A DNA stretch of 33,517 bases from Dunaliella salina. Its lineage: Eukaryota > Chlorophyta > Chlorophyceae > Chlamydomonadales > Dunaliellaceae. The number at the start of each line of letters is the position of its first letter. Position 1 is the stretch's first letter. The notes under the pieces are model-generated. The model had not been told where the DNA came from. It did not search any database and worked only from the letters and a program-made list of their open reading frames with translations. Positions 9,804 to 17,856 of this stretch are shown in pieces. A program made the translations under genes and the position numbers. The DNA lies in assembly GCA_002284615.2 (NCBI GenBank), contig MU069991.1:88749-122265 (forward strand), in the 5' to 3' direction.

Positions 9804-12143
9804 AACACAGGAACAGAGAAACCCTGCCAGGCAGCACACGGGCGCACATTGACGAATTGGAAATGTCAGCATAAGCTTCACACATGTTCGCCAACATGAC
9901 AAGAGCGACACCCTAGGAGGAGGACAGCCTAGCTGCAGTGCCTAGACAAGTTCTGCCATTGCATCCCCCAATCATAATGGAGGAAGGCGTTTGAAAAGGT
10001 CCCTTACAGCAAGGGAGATGTGCATAATTGAGCTGCAAATGCTGCATAAGTGTGCGCGCTCAACTGCCCCCCTCCTGCACACATACACCAGGCGTAAGCA
10101 TGCACTCACATCCAATTGATGCAGCCGTTGTGCACACTTACTTGCTTTTTGCTTAGGCATGCATGCGATTGTGTTCACGCAGCACAGCCGGGGCCTGTAC
10201 CACCAGTGCAAACCTTGAATTCCAGCAACATGCCTCACGGTGCAGGAGGATAAGTCTGGATGGCTGCCCACCCTAGCAATCAATTCTAGCTTAGCGCTAT
10301 TCCGGCCTTTGGGCTCACTTGTTTCTTTTGAGAGACTGTTGTGCAAACCTAGGGCCTTGAGTGCGCAGCTGGTTGACTTTTGCTTGAGAAGGATGCGTTG
10401 GGCTTTGAAGCTGCGCACGCCATGAGTTATCCATATTTGACCAGTACCAGGGTAACCTGAACAGACGAGATGGGCATGTGCAGCCACCTGCTATTTACCC
10501 GCAGCCATGGATGGTGGGGAGCAGTTCGCGATTGAGAGAATTCTCGACCCTTGGGATGTTCAAATCACCACCAAGATTTTTGCAATTCCCGCCCTAAGCC
10601 CAGCTGCAGCACCACTTTTGGGTTACGTGCGCCTAGGCAATGGTGATGGGTAAGATGGTTGGGAGCCTGAGGGGGGTGTTTCCATGCTCAACGTTTTCAA
10701 AACTCACCATGACTGTCTCAGGAGTCTCCCTGCCCATCAAGGAAAGAGATTGGCCATCACATCCTATCTAAGTGCATGAGCTCTCAGAGCTGCTACTGGT
10801 GCTTGTGCAAATCCCAACACCGAGTCCTTCTCCAGCCAAGCTCTTGATTCTCGCAGATGCTCTCGGACAGCGAGAACTGTTCACACTTGCTTGGGGGTAA
10901 AGCTCAGCTACCACTACAATTCTTGATATCTCTGGTTGCTGGAATACATTCGCGATCTGGTCCAGAACAGCAAATTCTGCATCATTACTTTGGCTATCCT
11001 CAATTCTTTCGTAATAAGCTGGCTCTGAATAGCCCAGGGGTCTACCAGCACTGCATGGCTGCCTGTTGTTTTCCTTCAACCATGTTGTGAAGCACATCTG
11101 AGAAGGAGATCTATGTTCATGGTCTCCTTCATGGTCATGGTCATATCATCAATTCTTATTCATCAAGTACACATGTGACATTTGTGCATGATGCCCTGGG
11201 TCCTGCCACACAGGTGGTGGATTACTTGAAGCGGCTGGGTGTCCTGAGGCAGCCTGGGGGTGCAAAGCAGAGCTCTGCAAGCAGAGCTATGGCCAGTGGC
11301 GCAATGAGCAGCGAGAGTGAGGTGGGCGCCCAAAAATTTGTCACTGAGCGACATTCCTGGCTTGAATCATGGGGTTTGGCAGAGCTGTTCTTGGTGGCAT
11401 GATGAGCAGTGGAAGTGAGGTGGGAGCCCCAAAATTATTTGTTACTGAGCGACATTCTTGGTGTGGATCTTAGGATCTGGCAGAGCTGGGGCTGGTGGCA
11501 CGATGAGCAGCGGGAGGGAGGTGGGTGTCCCAAAATTCTTTGTTACTGAGCGACATTCTTGGCATGAATCTTGGGATCTGGCAGAGCTGGGGCCGGTGGC
11601 ACGATGAGCAGTGGGAGTGAGGTGGGTGTCCCAAAATTCTTTGTTACTGACCTTCTTGGCATGAATCTTGAGATCTGGCAGAGCTGTGGCTGGTGGCATG
11701 ATGAGCAGTGGGAGTGGGTTTTGTGCTTCAAAATCTTGGGATCGGGCAAAGCTCTCAGTGATGAATGGCTGGGTGAGTGGAGTCACTTGTGATGCTTGAG
11801 GCTGACCGGAGCCTGCTCAATATGGACCAAAAAGGACTCTGCGATTTGTTTTCAAGCTACAGCTCTGTGTGGCTGTTAAGTCCTGCAGAAGGACAGATCC
11901 TTCATCACTTGCTGCTTGTTCTCAGGCAGCATCCAATACAGGATACGCAAAAGGGCATTTTAGTTGCCAGATCTTCGCAGGCGCGCTTGCTGTTTGCAGG
12001 ATGATGAAGGTGGTAGCGGAGACCAAGAGAGTTGGAAGAATCCACCATGCGAGGTTTGTGGGCGCTGCTATCCCCACGAGCATGTGAAAGCCATCTACAG
12101 GGAGCATCCCTCGAGTGATGAAGAAGGATCTGACTTTGATTGA
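493..12143 (+). CDS. Phosducin-like / TXNDC9-type thioredoxin-fold protein (six exons)
   Basis: Spliced model: 493-813, 1161-1220, 2124-2250, 3696-3781, 11214-11321, 12000-12143. All introns are GT-AG and every junction keeps the frame (phases 0, 0, 1, 0, 0), giving 281 residues. The N-terminal part is helical and charged (EDEELAALRVRRKGELQQRM), as in phosducin-like proteins. A thioredoxin fold follows: a VCHC strand (exon 2), the QLDQHLEALAHQYRGTLFLR helix and strand (exon 3), and the conserved cis-proline strand LPALVCFRNG, which is split across the exon 3/4 junction. There is no CxxC redox motif, as expected for phosducin-like chaperone cofactors of tubulin/actin/G-beta folding by CCT. Exon 5 adds a VVDYLKRLGVL helix. 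Exon 6 adds CEVCGRCYPHEHV and an acidic tail. The start was chosen for its strong context (CCCACCATGG); an in-frame ATG at 352 would add 47 residues. Membership of the thioredoxin-like superfamily is firm; the exact subfamily (PLP3/TXNDC9-like) is inferred. Confidence 0.8.
1161..1220 (+). CDS. Exon 2, phosducin-like gene
   Basis: Twenty codons between TGCTTTCCAG and GAG|GTAAGG, both strong splice sites, phase 0 at each end. Encodes ERLKSSSGCSVCHCSVEGFE, the equivalent of the RVVCHFYH strand of phosducin-like proteins. Confidence 0.8.
1257..1275. repeat. Dispersed hairpin CAGTCA-N7-CGACTG (intron 2)
   Basis: Inverted repeat CAGTCA / CGACTG with a 7-nt loop (one imperfect pair), followed by CTAGCCTG. 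It is one member of a small family also seen at 7880, 17268 and 28865. Confidence 0.6.
2124..2250 (+). CDS. Exon 3, phosducin-like gene
   Basis: Acceptor TTCAACTTTGCAG, donor CCAG|GTGGGT, 127 bp, phase 0 in and phase 1 out. Encodes the thioredoxin-fold helix and central strand (QLDQHLEALAHQYRGTLFLR, then GRKSPLKAQLSLPCLP). Confidence 0.85.
2377..2397. repeat. Poly-G run of 21
   Basis: An uninterrupted run of about 21 G in intron 3, about 125 bp downstream of the exon 3 donor. Its length may be inaccurate in the assembly. Confidence 0.9.
2930..3665. repeat. 35-bp minisatellite in intron 3 (about 20 units)
   Basis: Pyrimidine-rich tandem repeat with a core like CTGCTCCTGCATCTTGACC then TGCTCCTTATCCCTAT, period about 35 bp, imperfect units. 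It ends about 30 bp before the exon 4 acceptor, and the acceptor's own upstream tract (TTATCCCCATGCTCATGC) looks like a decayed unit, so the array probably supplies the polypyrimidine tract. As 35 is not a multiple of 3, each unit shifts frame. All three + frames are nearly free of stops, which gives a spurious 210-residue open frame at 2989-3621. Confidence 0.9.
3696..3781 (+). CDS. Exon 4, phosducin-like gene
   Basis: Acceptor TTCGTGCATACAG, donor CTG|GTGAGT, 86 bp, phase 1 in and phase 0 out. Joins exon 3 to complete LPALVCFRNGAVVGRTG, then GPPDDVLEEL. The strand with the conserved proline is the clearest family signature in the gene. Confidence 0.85.
6153..6250. repeat. Short direct repeat, two copies
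   Basis: About 34 bp containing AAGTAACGATGGAGTCCTGT and ending TGGCAAAT occurs at about 6153-6188 and again at about 6216-6250, offset about 62 bp. No gene is associated. Confidence 0.85.
7750..7950. repeat. Direct repeat pair flanking a hairpin
   Basis: About 45 bp (AGCCACCAGTCCTGCGGGCC, then TTTGCTTGTAATGGGTCCA) at about 7750-7795 recurs at about 7901-7945 as AGCCACAGGTCCTGCAGGCT and following. The CAGTCA-N7-TGACTG hairpin lies just before the second copy. Confidence 0.75.
7880..7898. repeat. Dispersed hairpin CAGTCA-N7-TGACTG (intron 4)
   Basis: Perfect 6-bp inverted repeat around AAACGGC, preceded by GCCTCCGT and followed by CAAGCC. Member of the same family as 1257, 17268 and 28865. 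Confidence 0.75.
8258..8480. repeat. Block A, copy 1
   Basis: Matches 10635-10850 in the same orientation: GGCAATGGTGATG, then TGGGAGCCTGA, CATGACT(A/G)TCTCAGG, and GCCCATCAAGGAAA in order. Identity is high at first and fades toward the right end. Confidence 0.85.
8689..8759. repeat. (CA)n microsatellite
   Basis: About 35 dinucleotides with one CG interruption near the right end. It separates block A from block B. Confidence 0.97.
8755..9412. repeat. Block B, copy 1
   Basis: Matches 9803-10425 in the same orientation, starting right after a CA array (ACACAGGAACAG) and including GGCATGCATGC, CCAGTGCAAACCTT and GGGCCTTGAGTGCGC. A 182-codon open frame at 8886-9434 is not preserved in copy 2, so the block is treated as non-coding repeat. 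Confidence 0.85.
9449..9710. repeat. Dispersed repeat C, copy 2
   Basis: Near-identical to 1-262. Here it is followed directly by a CA array and block B', whereas copy 1 is followed by unrelated sequence. The right boundary of C is therefore near its CAATCAAGCCCAGG end. Confidence 0.9.
9711..9810. repeat. (CA)n microsatellite with assembly gap
   Basis: About 40 CA units after two undetermined bases at 9715-9716, ending in (ACACAA)n-like variants. The array length is unreliable because the gap sits at its edge. Confidence 0.95.
9803..10425. repeat. Block B, copy 2
   Basis: Diverged copy of 8755-9412 with several indels, again placed directly after a CA array. The stretch from 10426 to 10634 has no match in copy 1 and no recognisable gene. 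Confidence 0.85.
10635..10850. repeat. Block A, copy 2
   Basis: Diverged copy of 8258-8480 in the same orientation. The order across the region is A, CA, B, C, CA, B', A', as if one composite unit was duplicated and then rearranged. Confidence 0.8.
11214..11321 (+). CDS. Exon 5, phosducin-like gene
   Basis: Acceptor CCTGCCACACAG, donor GAG|GTGGGC, 36 codons, phase 0 at both ends. Encodes VVDYLKRLGVLRQ, which completes the C-terminal helix begun in exon 4, then a Ser/Ala-rich linker ending MSSESE. The last part of this exon is the first unit of the tandem array that follows. An alternative donor 6 bp upstream (GAGA|GTGAGG) would be phase 1 and would not fit exon 6. Confidence 0.8.
11280..11720 (+). 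repeat. Tandem array centred on the exon 5 splice donor
   Basis: Five units with period 98-101 bp. Each consists of the last about 42 bp of exon 5 (GGCAGAGCT ... GATGAGCAG(T/C)GGGAGTGAG), a donor-like GTGGG(C/A/T), and about 57 bp of intron (CCCAAAATT ... TTACTGAGCGACATTC). GTGGGN donor copies fall at 11322, 11420, 11521 and 11622; the fifth unit has lost its GT. The first copy fits the frame. Reading through to the second meets TGA. Confidence 0.85.
12000..12143 (+). CDS. Exon 6 (terminal), phosducin-like gene
   Basis: Acceptor CTTGCTGTTTGCAG, 47 codons and TGA at 12141-12143, phase 0. Encodes DDEGGSGDQESWKNPP, CEVCGRCYPHEHVKAIYR, and an acidic SSDEEGSDFD end. The three cysteines (C-x2-C-x2-C) and the two histidines after them could bind a metal; acidic tails are usual in this family. 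The interval 12144-12154 is a short spacer before the heptamer array. Confidence 0.85.
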   Translation, partial: DDEGGSGDQESWKNPPCEVCGRCYPHEHVKAIYREHPSSDEEGSDFD

Positions 12144-12154
12144 GCCTCATTCGC

Positions 12155-12265
12155 CTCTGGTGTACCATGTCTGGTGTCTGTTGTCTGGTGTCTGGTGTAC
12201 CATGTCTGGTGTTTGGTGTCTGGTGTCTGGTGTACCATGTCTGGTGTCTGGTGTCTTGTGTACCA

Positions 12266-12296
<31 letters not shown>

Positions 12297-12317
12297 ACCA
12301 TGTCTGGTGTCTGGTAT
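12155..12317. repeat. Heptamer satellite (GTCTGGT)n with GTACCAT interruptions
   Basis: Runs of GTCTGGT broken at intervals by GTACCAT, starting about 12 bp after the stop codon of the first gene, so it would form the start of the 3' UTR. From 12318 to 12940 I see no gene; a TGTAA (the volvocalean poly(A) signal) occurs at 12603 but nothing else supports its use. Confidence 0.9.
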
Positions 12318-12886
12318 GCCTTGCGCATGCTGCTTGTACCGTACAAACCTGTGACCATTCCGCATTATATGTCTTTTTTCAAGAGGTGCGTAATGCATAA
12401 TGGGTTTTTTCAGGCGGTTGCGTGAAGGTGCATAAAGGTGCGCAAAGGTGCGTTGAAAAACTTCGAGCAGAGTGCGTACTGATGCGGAATGGAGAAATTC
12501 AATTGCCTAAAAAGGGGGTGTGAACTGGTCATGGGTCTGTATGGTAATCACCAGGGATGGTATAGCTTGAATGTGCTGCTTAGTTTACCTCAAAATGTTG
12601 CCTGTAATCACTACGGATGGTTCGTCGGGCAGCATTCCATACATGCTTTTGTGTCAGTGTCTGGGAATCCCCATTTTGCCTTAATTCATTGAAGGAATAT
12701 CCAAGCGCATGGACGCCCTTACACAACAGAAAGCAGAGCCAAAAGAATGCAGCAAGTAAGGAATGGCAGTTAAGCGAAAGAGGGGCATTGCGATGTCCGT
12801 TAATAAGGTGGGAAACATGCATTTGAGGAACTAGTTAGCAAGCAGACTGGTTGAGATTACAAGGGAAGAAAAGGCCACTAGAGGCC

Positions 12887-12903
12887 CAGACTGACTGCTA
12901 GCC
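12887..12903. repeat. Partial member of the hairpin family
   Basis: CAGACTGACTGCTAGCC: right arm and tail of the dispersed hairpin motif, with most of the left arm and loop deleted. Confidence 0.4.
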
Positions 12904-12939
12904 TGTTCGCAAAAAAGGGGAAGCTCATGAAGAATCTGA

Positions 12940-14590
12940 TAAAGTCTGTTGCTCTGATTCATCATGGAAATTTTTGGTTTCTCTGATTCCAGTTCCGGTT
13001 GGACTGAAGGGGGTCTGATTCAGAGTGTGCCTCTGAAAGGAATCTGAATCAGAGGCAAGGTGATCTGAGTCAGAGGCTGCCGCTGTAGCAGCATCACTAA
13101 GAGCCTCTGATGATGTTGTGAAACAGATTAAAGCTGGTCTGCTTCGGACTCACATTCACTTGCCCCCATCTGCCTACTCACACAATGTCTGAACTGCCTC
13201 TGAACCTGTTCAACTTCTCAGAGTCGCACCAATTCATATAAGTTCCCATCTGCCTTGTGATGGACCCTCTGAAGGCTCTCTGGATCAGAGTAATGTTTGT
13301 CTGATTCAAATTTTGCCCCATTGCCCATACTCACAATGTCCGAACTGCCTCTGAATCAGTGCTCCACTTCTCAAAGTCAGATCAATTCATCCAAGTTCCC
13401 ATTTGCCTTGTGTTGGACCCTATACAGATTTACGGATTTGAATGGGGGGGCCTTCAGCCAGATTGTTCGACTGAGCGGCCTGTGACTGGTCATTGCCAGC
13501 CAACATAATATCCATAAGCTCAGAAATAAACAAATAAAGCTTGTTGTTGTGTTGCAAGAGGAAATCATGCACAGCCTGGACAAATTACTTGCTGTAAATA
13601 AGATTGTTCAATTGAAAAAACACCAGAGAAGCAGTTGAACACGTACGCACACTTTCTCCTCAAATCACAAACATCTGCGTTTCTGCATGTTGAAAGGGCA
13701 TGGATTTCATCCTGAATCTCGTCACAAGAGCAGCAATCACACAAGCGAGACTTTTAAGAATCCCAAGCCTCTGTCTCCACCTTCAGTCTGTGTGCCCTAA
13801 GTCTGAATCGGCTAACATTCTTCACGACATGTTGAGACAGATTCAAATGCATGTGTCTCGGTAAGCGGGCTGGGACACGCACATTCTGGTCAAATGGCAC
13901 TGCAAACAAGTTTGATAGGTTGCCAATTTACTGTAATTCTCCCGTGGGTTTACTCCATCAACATTTCTCCGCACTGCCCACAACCTTGACCCTCTAGATT
14001 CAGATCTGAAGGCGCTCTGAATCAGAATAATGTTGTCTGGCTCAAACTTTGCCCCTGCCTATTCACACAATTTCTGAACTGTCTTTGAATCAGTGTGAAG
14101 AAAGAAAAGTCTACGCAAGCCAGAGGCCGCGTGCGTTAAGGGAAGGTCCACCAACGAACGAGCTAGCAAGCTAGCAAGGTAGCAGTGGCCTCACCAGAAG
14201 GCCCTCAGAACCTGTACTAGACACAGCTAGCCTAGGAGAGAGCCAGAAACAGAACTAGTGGGGACCTGGAGGTTACTGCTCATCATGCCTCTGGAAGCTC
14301 GGACTTTTCTTCTCCCATCCTCCGCCGCCGCGCATCCCCTCCCAGGAGCCCCCTGAAAGCAAAGAGCGTGCCTAGTGTTTTTGATAGTGGTTAATCTTTG
14401 GATGGCATGGTCCCTAAGCTTGGCTGCTAGAGATCTTGCTTTATGTTATGAATGTTCAACTTTTGAGAGTCGGACCAATTCATCTAAGTTCCCATCTGCC
14501 TTGTGATGGACCCTCTGAAAGCGCTCTGAATCAGAGTAATGTTTGGCTGATTCAAACTGTGCCCCATCTGCCTTTTCACAAAATGTGTTT
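12940..14590. repeat. Cluster of diverged repeats with the palindrome TCTGA-N-TCAGA
   Basis: Related blocks lie at about 13150-13290, 13290-13410, 13985-14095 and 14450-14590. They share CCAATTCAT(C)TAAGTTCCC, CATCTGCCTTGTGATGGACC, and GCTCTGAATCAGAGTAATGT. The word TCTGAATCAGA or variants also recurs at about 12.95-13.08 kb outside the blocks. No gene is recognised. A remnant of a transposable element is the likeliest explanation; 14100-14440 holds nothing recognisable. Confidence 0.7.
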
Positions 14591-14840
14591 GGGGAGCCTG
14601 CTGGTAATATAAACAGGCTCTCTGCTTTGATGAATAATAACCTCACACATGTTATTGACGGGAACAAACTCGCATCTCTGTTTGGATGCAAAATAAAGAC
14701 CAAGCATGTTGTAGACCTGAATAGACTCTATGAGTCGGACTCATGCCCTCAATATCCACACTCTGGCTGAGGACAGACCTGACCTCATCAGCACAATCAT
14801 TCACAACCAAGGCCGGAGGTTGTAGAAGACCCCTCGGCCA

Positions 14841-15302
14841 TTGATATGGACCTGGACAATCTTATCAACCAAGGCTTTCAAAGTTGAAGGTTATCCTCAC
14901 AGCCTTTCTTACTCTTCATGGATCTCAACTACCAGTTGCGCCATTCGCAAAAATGTCACCATTGACTTCCAACCTACCAATCCCCAGACAGATATCATGC
15001 CAACATCACGGCAATGTGAAATTATCATTAGAATTCTATTCATGAAGGAAACTCTTCACTCGGACACAACTGATGAGGTCGCCATGCCAGCACAAATGCC
15101 AGAAGTAACCACCTTTGAATGCGCCTGTATCTACAATGTCAATGGCAAGTGCGCTGGCATGCTCATTGTAGACAGGCCCGTGATCCTGCTTGAAGCCTAT
15201 GAAGCAGTCAAAAAGGCAGGCATCCATGCCACCATTCAGGCCCCTGTCCAGGATTCAGCAACTGAAATTATTTGTTTGCTCTTTTGCCAAAAGGCTCAAT
15301 AA
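14841..15302 (+). pseudogene. LINE linker fragment between PHD and the conserved block
   Basis: An open stretch with TIDFQPTNPQTDIMPT near 14960-15000 and FECACIYNVNGKCAGM near 15115-15160. Both align to the - strand element at about 19.48-19.55 kb and 19.32-19.36 kb. Function of this segment is unknown. Confidence 0.7.
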
Positions 15303-15454
15303 AGAAATCTTTTTAAGCAGAGCAAAAAGGTCTTCACTTCGAACAAGTGTATTACTCCTCCCCACATACAATCAGCCCTGCAGAAGTGGTGCATGGCCTC
15401 CGTAGAGGGGAACCAGTCCTCTTGATTTTGGAAATACCTACAACACCTATTTCA

Positions 15455-15700
15455 GCACAAACTACCGAGACCAGGTCTTTGGGGAGTGCACAGACGCCCT
15501 CTCTGTGCGCTACACTGGCTTCTCCTTCTGCCATCCTCCACACAATGATGGAATAATGTTTAAACTCCTACGCCACATAGTGCACTCGAGCTCCTCCCTC
15601 CATTCCACAGATCCAGTTGCCACCTTCATGCTCCTGCCCCACTGGAGAGGCTTCAGCTGTAACGCGTATATGAGCTGGTGAAACAATACCCAGATACTGC
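15455..15700 (+). pseudogene. Conserved LINE block upstream of RNase H
   Basis: Reads NYRDQVFGECTDALSVRYTG, then FCHPPHNDGIM and PVATFMLLPHW. The - strand copy has RDTLFGAMHNAFSSKF, SNDEGIM and ATATLMFLPAW in the same order and spacing (18.8-19.0 kb). The aromatic-P-P/H-N-D and P-x-x-T-x-M-x-L-P-x-W pattern recalls PCIF1-like methyltransferase-related domains in algal elements, but I cannot confirm this by eye. Confidence 0.55.
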
Positions 15701-16104
15701 AAAAGTTCTTGCCGAATTCCCTGCAAGAAAAATCCAATTCCAGGCACCACAACACTGGTTTGATACCATACCCATTCCTACCCACCTTCCTATCCTATGC
15801 AACTCATCGTTGTGTGGAACCCTAATGCCGGATAAATACTAGATACCACAAACAAAGACTGGTTTCAATCCCTCCAGCAAGATGTAAAGCAAGTTACACC
15901 AGAAGCTTGTTGGCTACCTTTGGATACTCCAAATACTGTCACGCCGCTGCGTACCCACCAACACTTAGCGTCAAATACTTAAAAACAGAAATTCCAATCA
16001 CTCCTCCCCTGACACCCATAGCTGCTCACACAGGTGCCCTCGGGAAAGGGCAGAATTCACACCTGCCAACTTCAAAAAGAACAAGTTCACACCCAAAATC
16101 AAGG

Positions 16105-16570
16105 ACTGGAGGAAAATGACCTACACTGATGGCAGTGTAATCAAACACAAAGATGGTGACTCCCCACCCCTATCCGTTTCAGATGTTAAAAACCAGGAAG
16201 TGACACTACACCCTCCCAACACTTGCAACTGCACATAAAACCCAATGGCCATGGGCCTACCAATACCATCACTGGAGCAGAACCCGTGGGTATCCTTGTG
16301 GCACTCCAACACGAGCAAACTAAAATTGCCTCTGATAGTGCATCCTGCCTCTTTCAAATTTCTAATTGAACCCTTCATCCCATTTGCATGAGTTATCACC
16401 TACATGCAGAGCTCATCCATGCAATATCAACCATATTAGAGCACTCCCCTCACCCTATCCATTTGTATAAAGTGATAGCCCACTCTGTCATCATAGGAAA
16501 TGAGGGGGCTGATGCTTGCGCTTGCACCGCAGCCCTCTCTCACACCATAGACATTGCACTTCCAGATGCC
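16105..16570 (+). pseudogene. Degenerate RNase H domain of the + LINE
   Basis: YTDGSVIKHKDG (first catalytic Asp), ITGAEPVGILVAL (Glu), IASDSASC (second Asp) and YKVIAHSVIIGNEGADAC (His and last Asp) occur in order in shifting frames, matching the - strand copy motif by motif. Confidence 0.75.
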
Positions 16571-17010
16571 AGGGACCCTTTCCACAATTTTTGTTGGCTT
16601 TCATTGAAGACCTCTTCCACACAAAATGATGGCATGCACCGCTCCCACACGCTTTCGATGCACTATCTCAGTAACCTGAGCGGCAAACTTAAAACACATG
16701 CACACAAGAAACACAAGCTTGGCTCTGCTGACACCTCTGGATACCACTATTAGAGATGGCAGAAGCTTAAAGATGCCACACTACCCACCACCAATGCGAA
16801 CACTGAAGCTTATAACCCAACCCCTCAACTTGCAAACAAGGAGATCAGCAACTCCTCCTGGAAAAGCCCAAAGAACCCTTAAACAGCAAATAAACCTTAT
16901 GGAGTATCGAACGGATACACTGTACACACAGAGTCATGCCTCCAACTTCAACTTTTCCAGCTCTGATAGATGCCCACCCCGTGCAAACTCTTTAATTGAT
17001 TTGGGAACTG
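16571..17010 (+). pseudogene. C-terminal tail of the + LINE (zinc-knuckle-like remnant)
   Basis: HAHKKHKLGSADTSGYHY is followed by MEYRTDTLYTQSHASNF and then a CPP where a C-P-x-C would start. Algal LINEs with RNase H commonly carry an RYRTGTLYNQKHA-type segment followed by a cysteine knuckle here; this is from memory of the family. Only the first part of the knuckle survives. This segment is absent from the - strand copy. From 17010 to 17260 no feature is recognised. Confidence 0.5.
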
Positions 17011-17267
17011 TTCTCACTGCCTGTGTACTTTTTCCTTTCTTTTCTCACTTTTCCCACCGCTTGCTTGTTTTCCTTTTTATTTTCTCTTCCATATGCAATC
17101 CTGGCGTGTGTGAACCTTCTTTGGACCAAAACAAAAACAGCAAATTCCTTCTGTCCTAGTATAATCTTATGCTACCTCCAGCAAATGCACCAAGCTTCTC
17201 GAAACAGGCAATCATGGCTGCAAATTCTCTCTGCCATTGCATGGACTTTCCTTGACAAACAGGCTAG

Positions 17268-17286
17268 CAGTCAGTAGGTTTGACTG
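17268..17286. repeat. Dispersed hairpin CAGTCA-N7-TGACTG
   Basis: Perfect 6-bp arms around GTAGGTT. On the - strand it reads CCTCCAGTCA ... TGACTGCTAGCCTG, the same orientation and flanks as the 28865 member. It lies just left of the dispersed repeat at 17320. Confidence 0.75.
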
Positions 17287-17319
17287 GAGGCAGGAGGGTA
17301 GAAAAAATTTCTCCTGGAC

Positions 17320-17790
17320 GGCATGTATAAATTTTTGGCTGAACCACCCTGAAGCCCCCCCCCCCCCCTACCAGTGCCCCAACTCGGACAATAAGGGTTC
17401 CAATCTGCTCCTCTTGAAATTCTGCATCCATCTGTATGCTCACTGCACCAAAAAAATTAGTTGCAGCAGAGTCACGGGGGAAAAACTGAGCATTGGATGC
17501 CCATACATACCTGGCCTTCCAGGTGCTCACAACTTGCTTGCAAGTCCACAAACTGCCCTCCTGGCTTCACCATGCAATAACACATCATACGTTGTCACTA
17601 TTTTTGAGGTTTGGATTGATTCGCTGCATGTTTGCCTTCACACCTCCTGCTGCACACACCTTCGCATGCATGGCACTCACTCCCATGGGGCTCCCATGAG
17701 GCTGGCCAGTCATGTGCACAAGCCCCCCCTTTTACCCGATTTGCTCAGAGAGGGTACCAATCGACAGTTCTTGAGCTCAAGCCTGAGCTA
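17320..17790. repeat. Dispersed about 470-bp repeat, copy 1 (inverted partner at 27365)
   Basis: Reverse complement of 27365-27790, with matches such as ATGGCACTCACTCCCA, CCCCCCTTTTACCCGATTT and CGACAGTTCTTGAGCTC. It includes a run of about 14 C. On the - strand both copies can be read as a related peptide (WASNAQFF ... SAATNFF ... VSIQMD), which may just reflect DNA similarity. It abuts the truncated 3' end of the - strand LINE. Confidence 0.75.
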
Positions 17791-17856
17791 GAGCAACTCA
17801 AAGCAGGTAGCTGGCTCTAGCATGACTTACCATCATTGGTGTGGGATGCCTTTGAA

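Larger units (their letters stand above)
3782..11213 (+). other. Intron 4 (7.4 kb), repeat-filled
   Basis: The interval between two phase-0 exons that together read DDVLEEL-VVDYLKRLGVL. It contains the hairpin at 7880, short direct repeats at 6.2 and 7.8 kb, two CA microsatellites, and the duplicated A/B/C blocks at 8.3-10.9 kb. I find no convincing exon or gene on either strand between 3.8 and 8.2 kb. Open frames there are short, have no family motifs, and lack paired splice signals. Confidence 0.7.
14820..17010 (+). mobile_element. Degenerate LINE copy (3' half), same family as the - strand copy
   Basis: Translated fragments in changing frames align in order with the - strand LINE from just after its PHD finger to the end of RNase H, and then continue past it. 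Matching blocks are LINQGF versus LERQGF; TIDFQPTNPQTDIMPT versus TFDTNPTNPQADIKPT; ACIYNVNGKCAGM versus ACIYNTQGKCVGM; the FGE/FGA block; and RNase H. The endonuclease, reverse transcriptase and PHD finger are missing, as expected from 5' truncation on insertion. Many stops and frameshifts show it is long dead. It extends further 3' than the other copy. Confidence 0.8.

Noticed and set aside
8690..9897. Open frames rich in THTHTH or VCVCVC.
   Set aside because: They translate CA/GT microsatellites.
10768..11097. 109-codon - strand open frame just upstream of exon 5.
   Set aside because: It overlaps block A' repeat sequence, shows no recognisable motif and has no partner exon.
12155..12317. 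Possible interstitial telomere because of a 7-bp repeat.
   Set aside because: GTCTGGT does not match plant TTTAGGG or algal TTTTAGGG in any rotation or strand.
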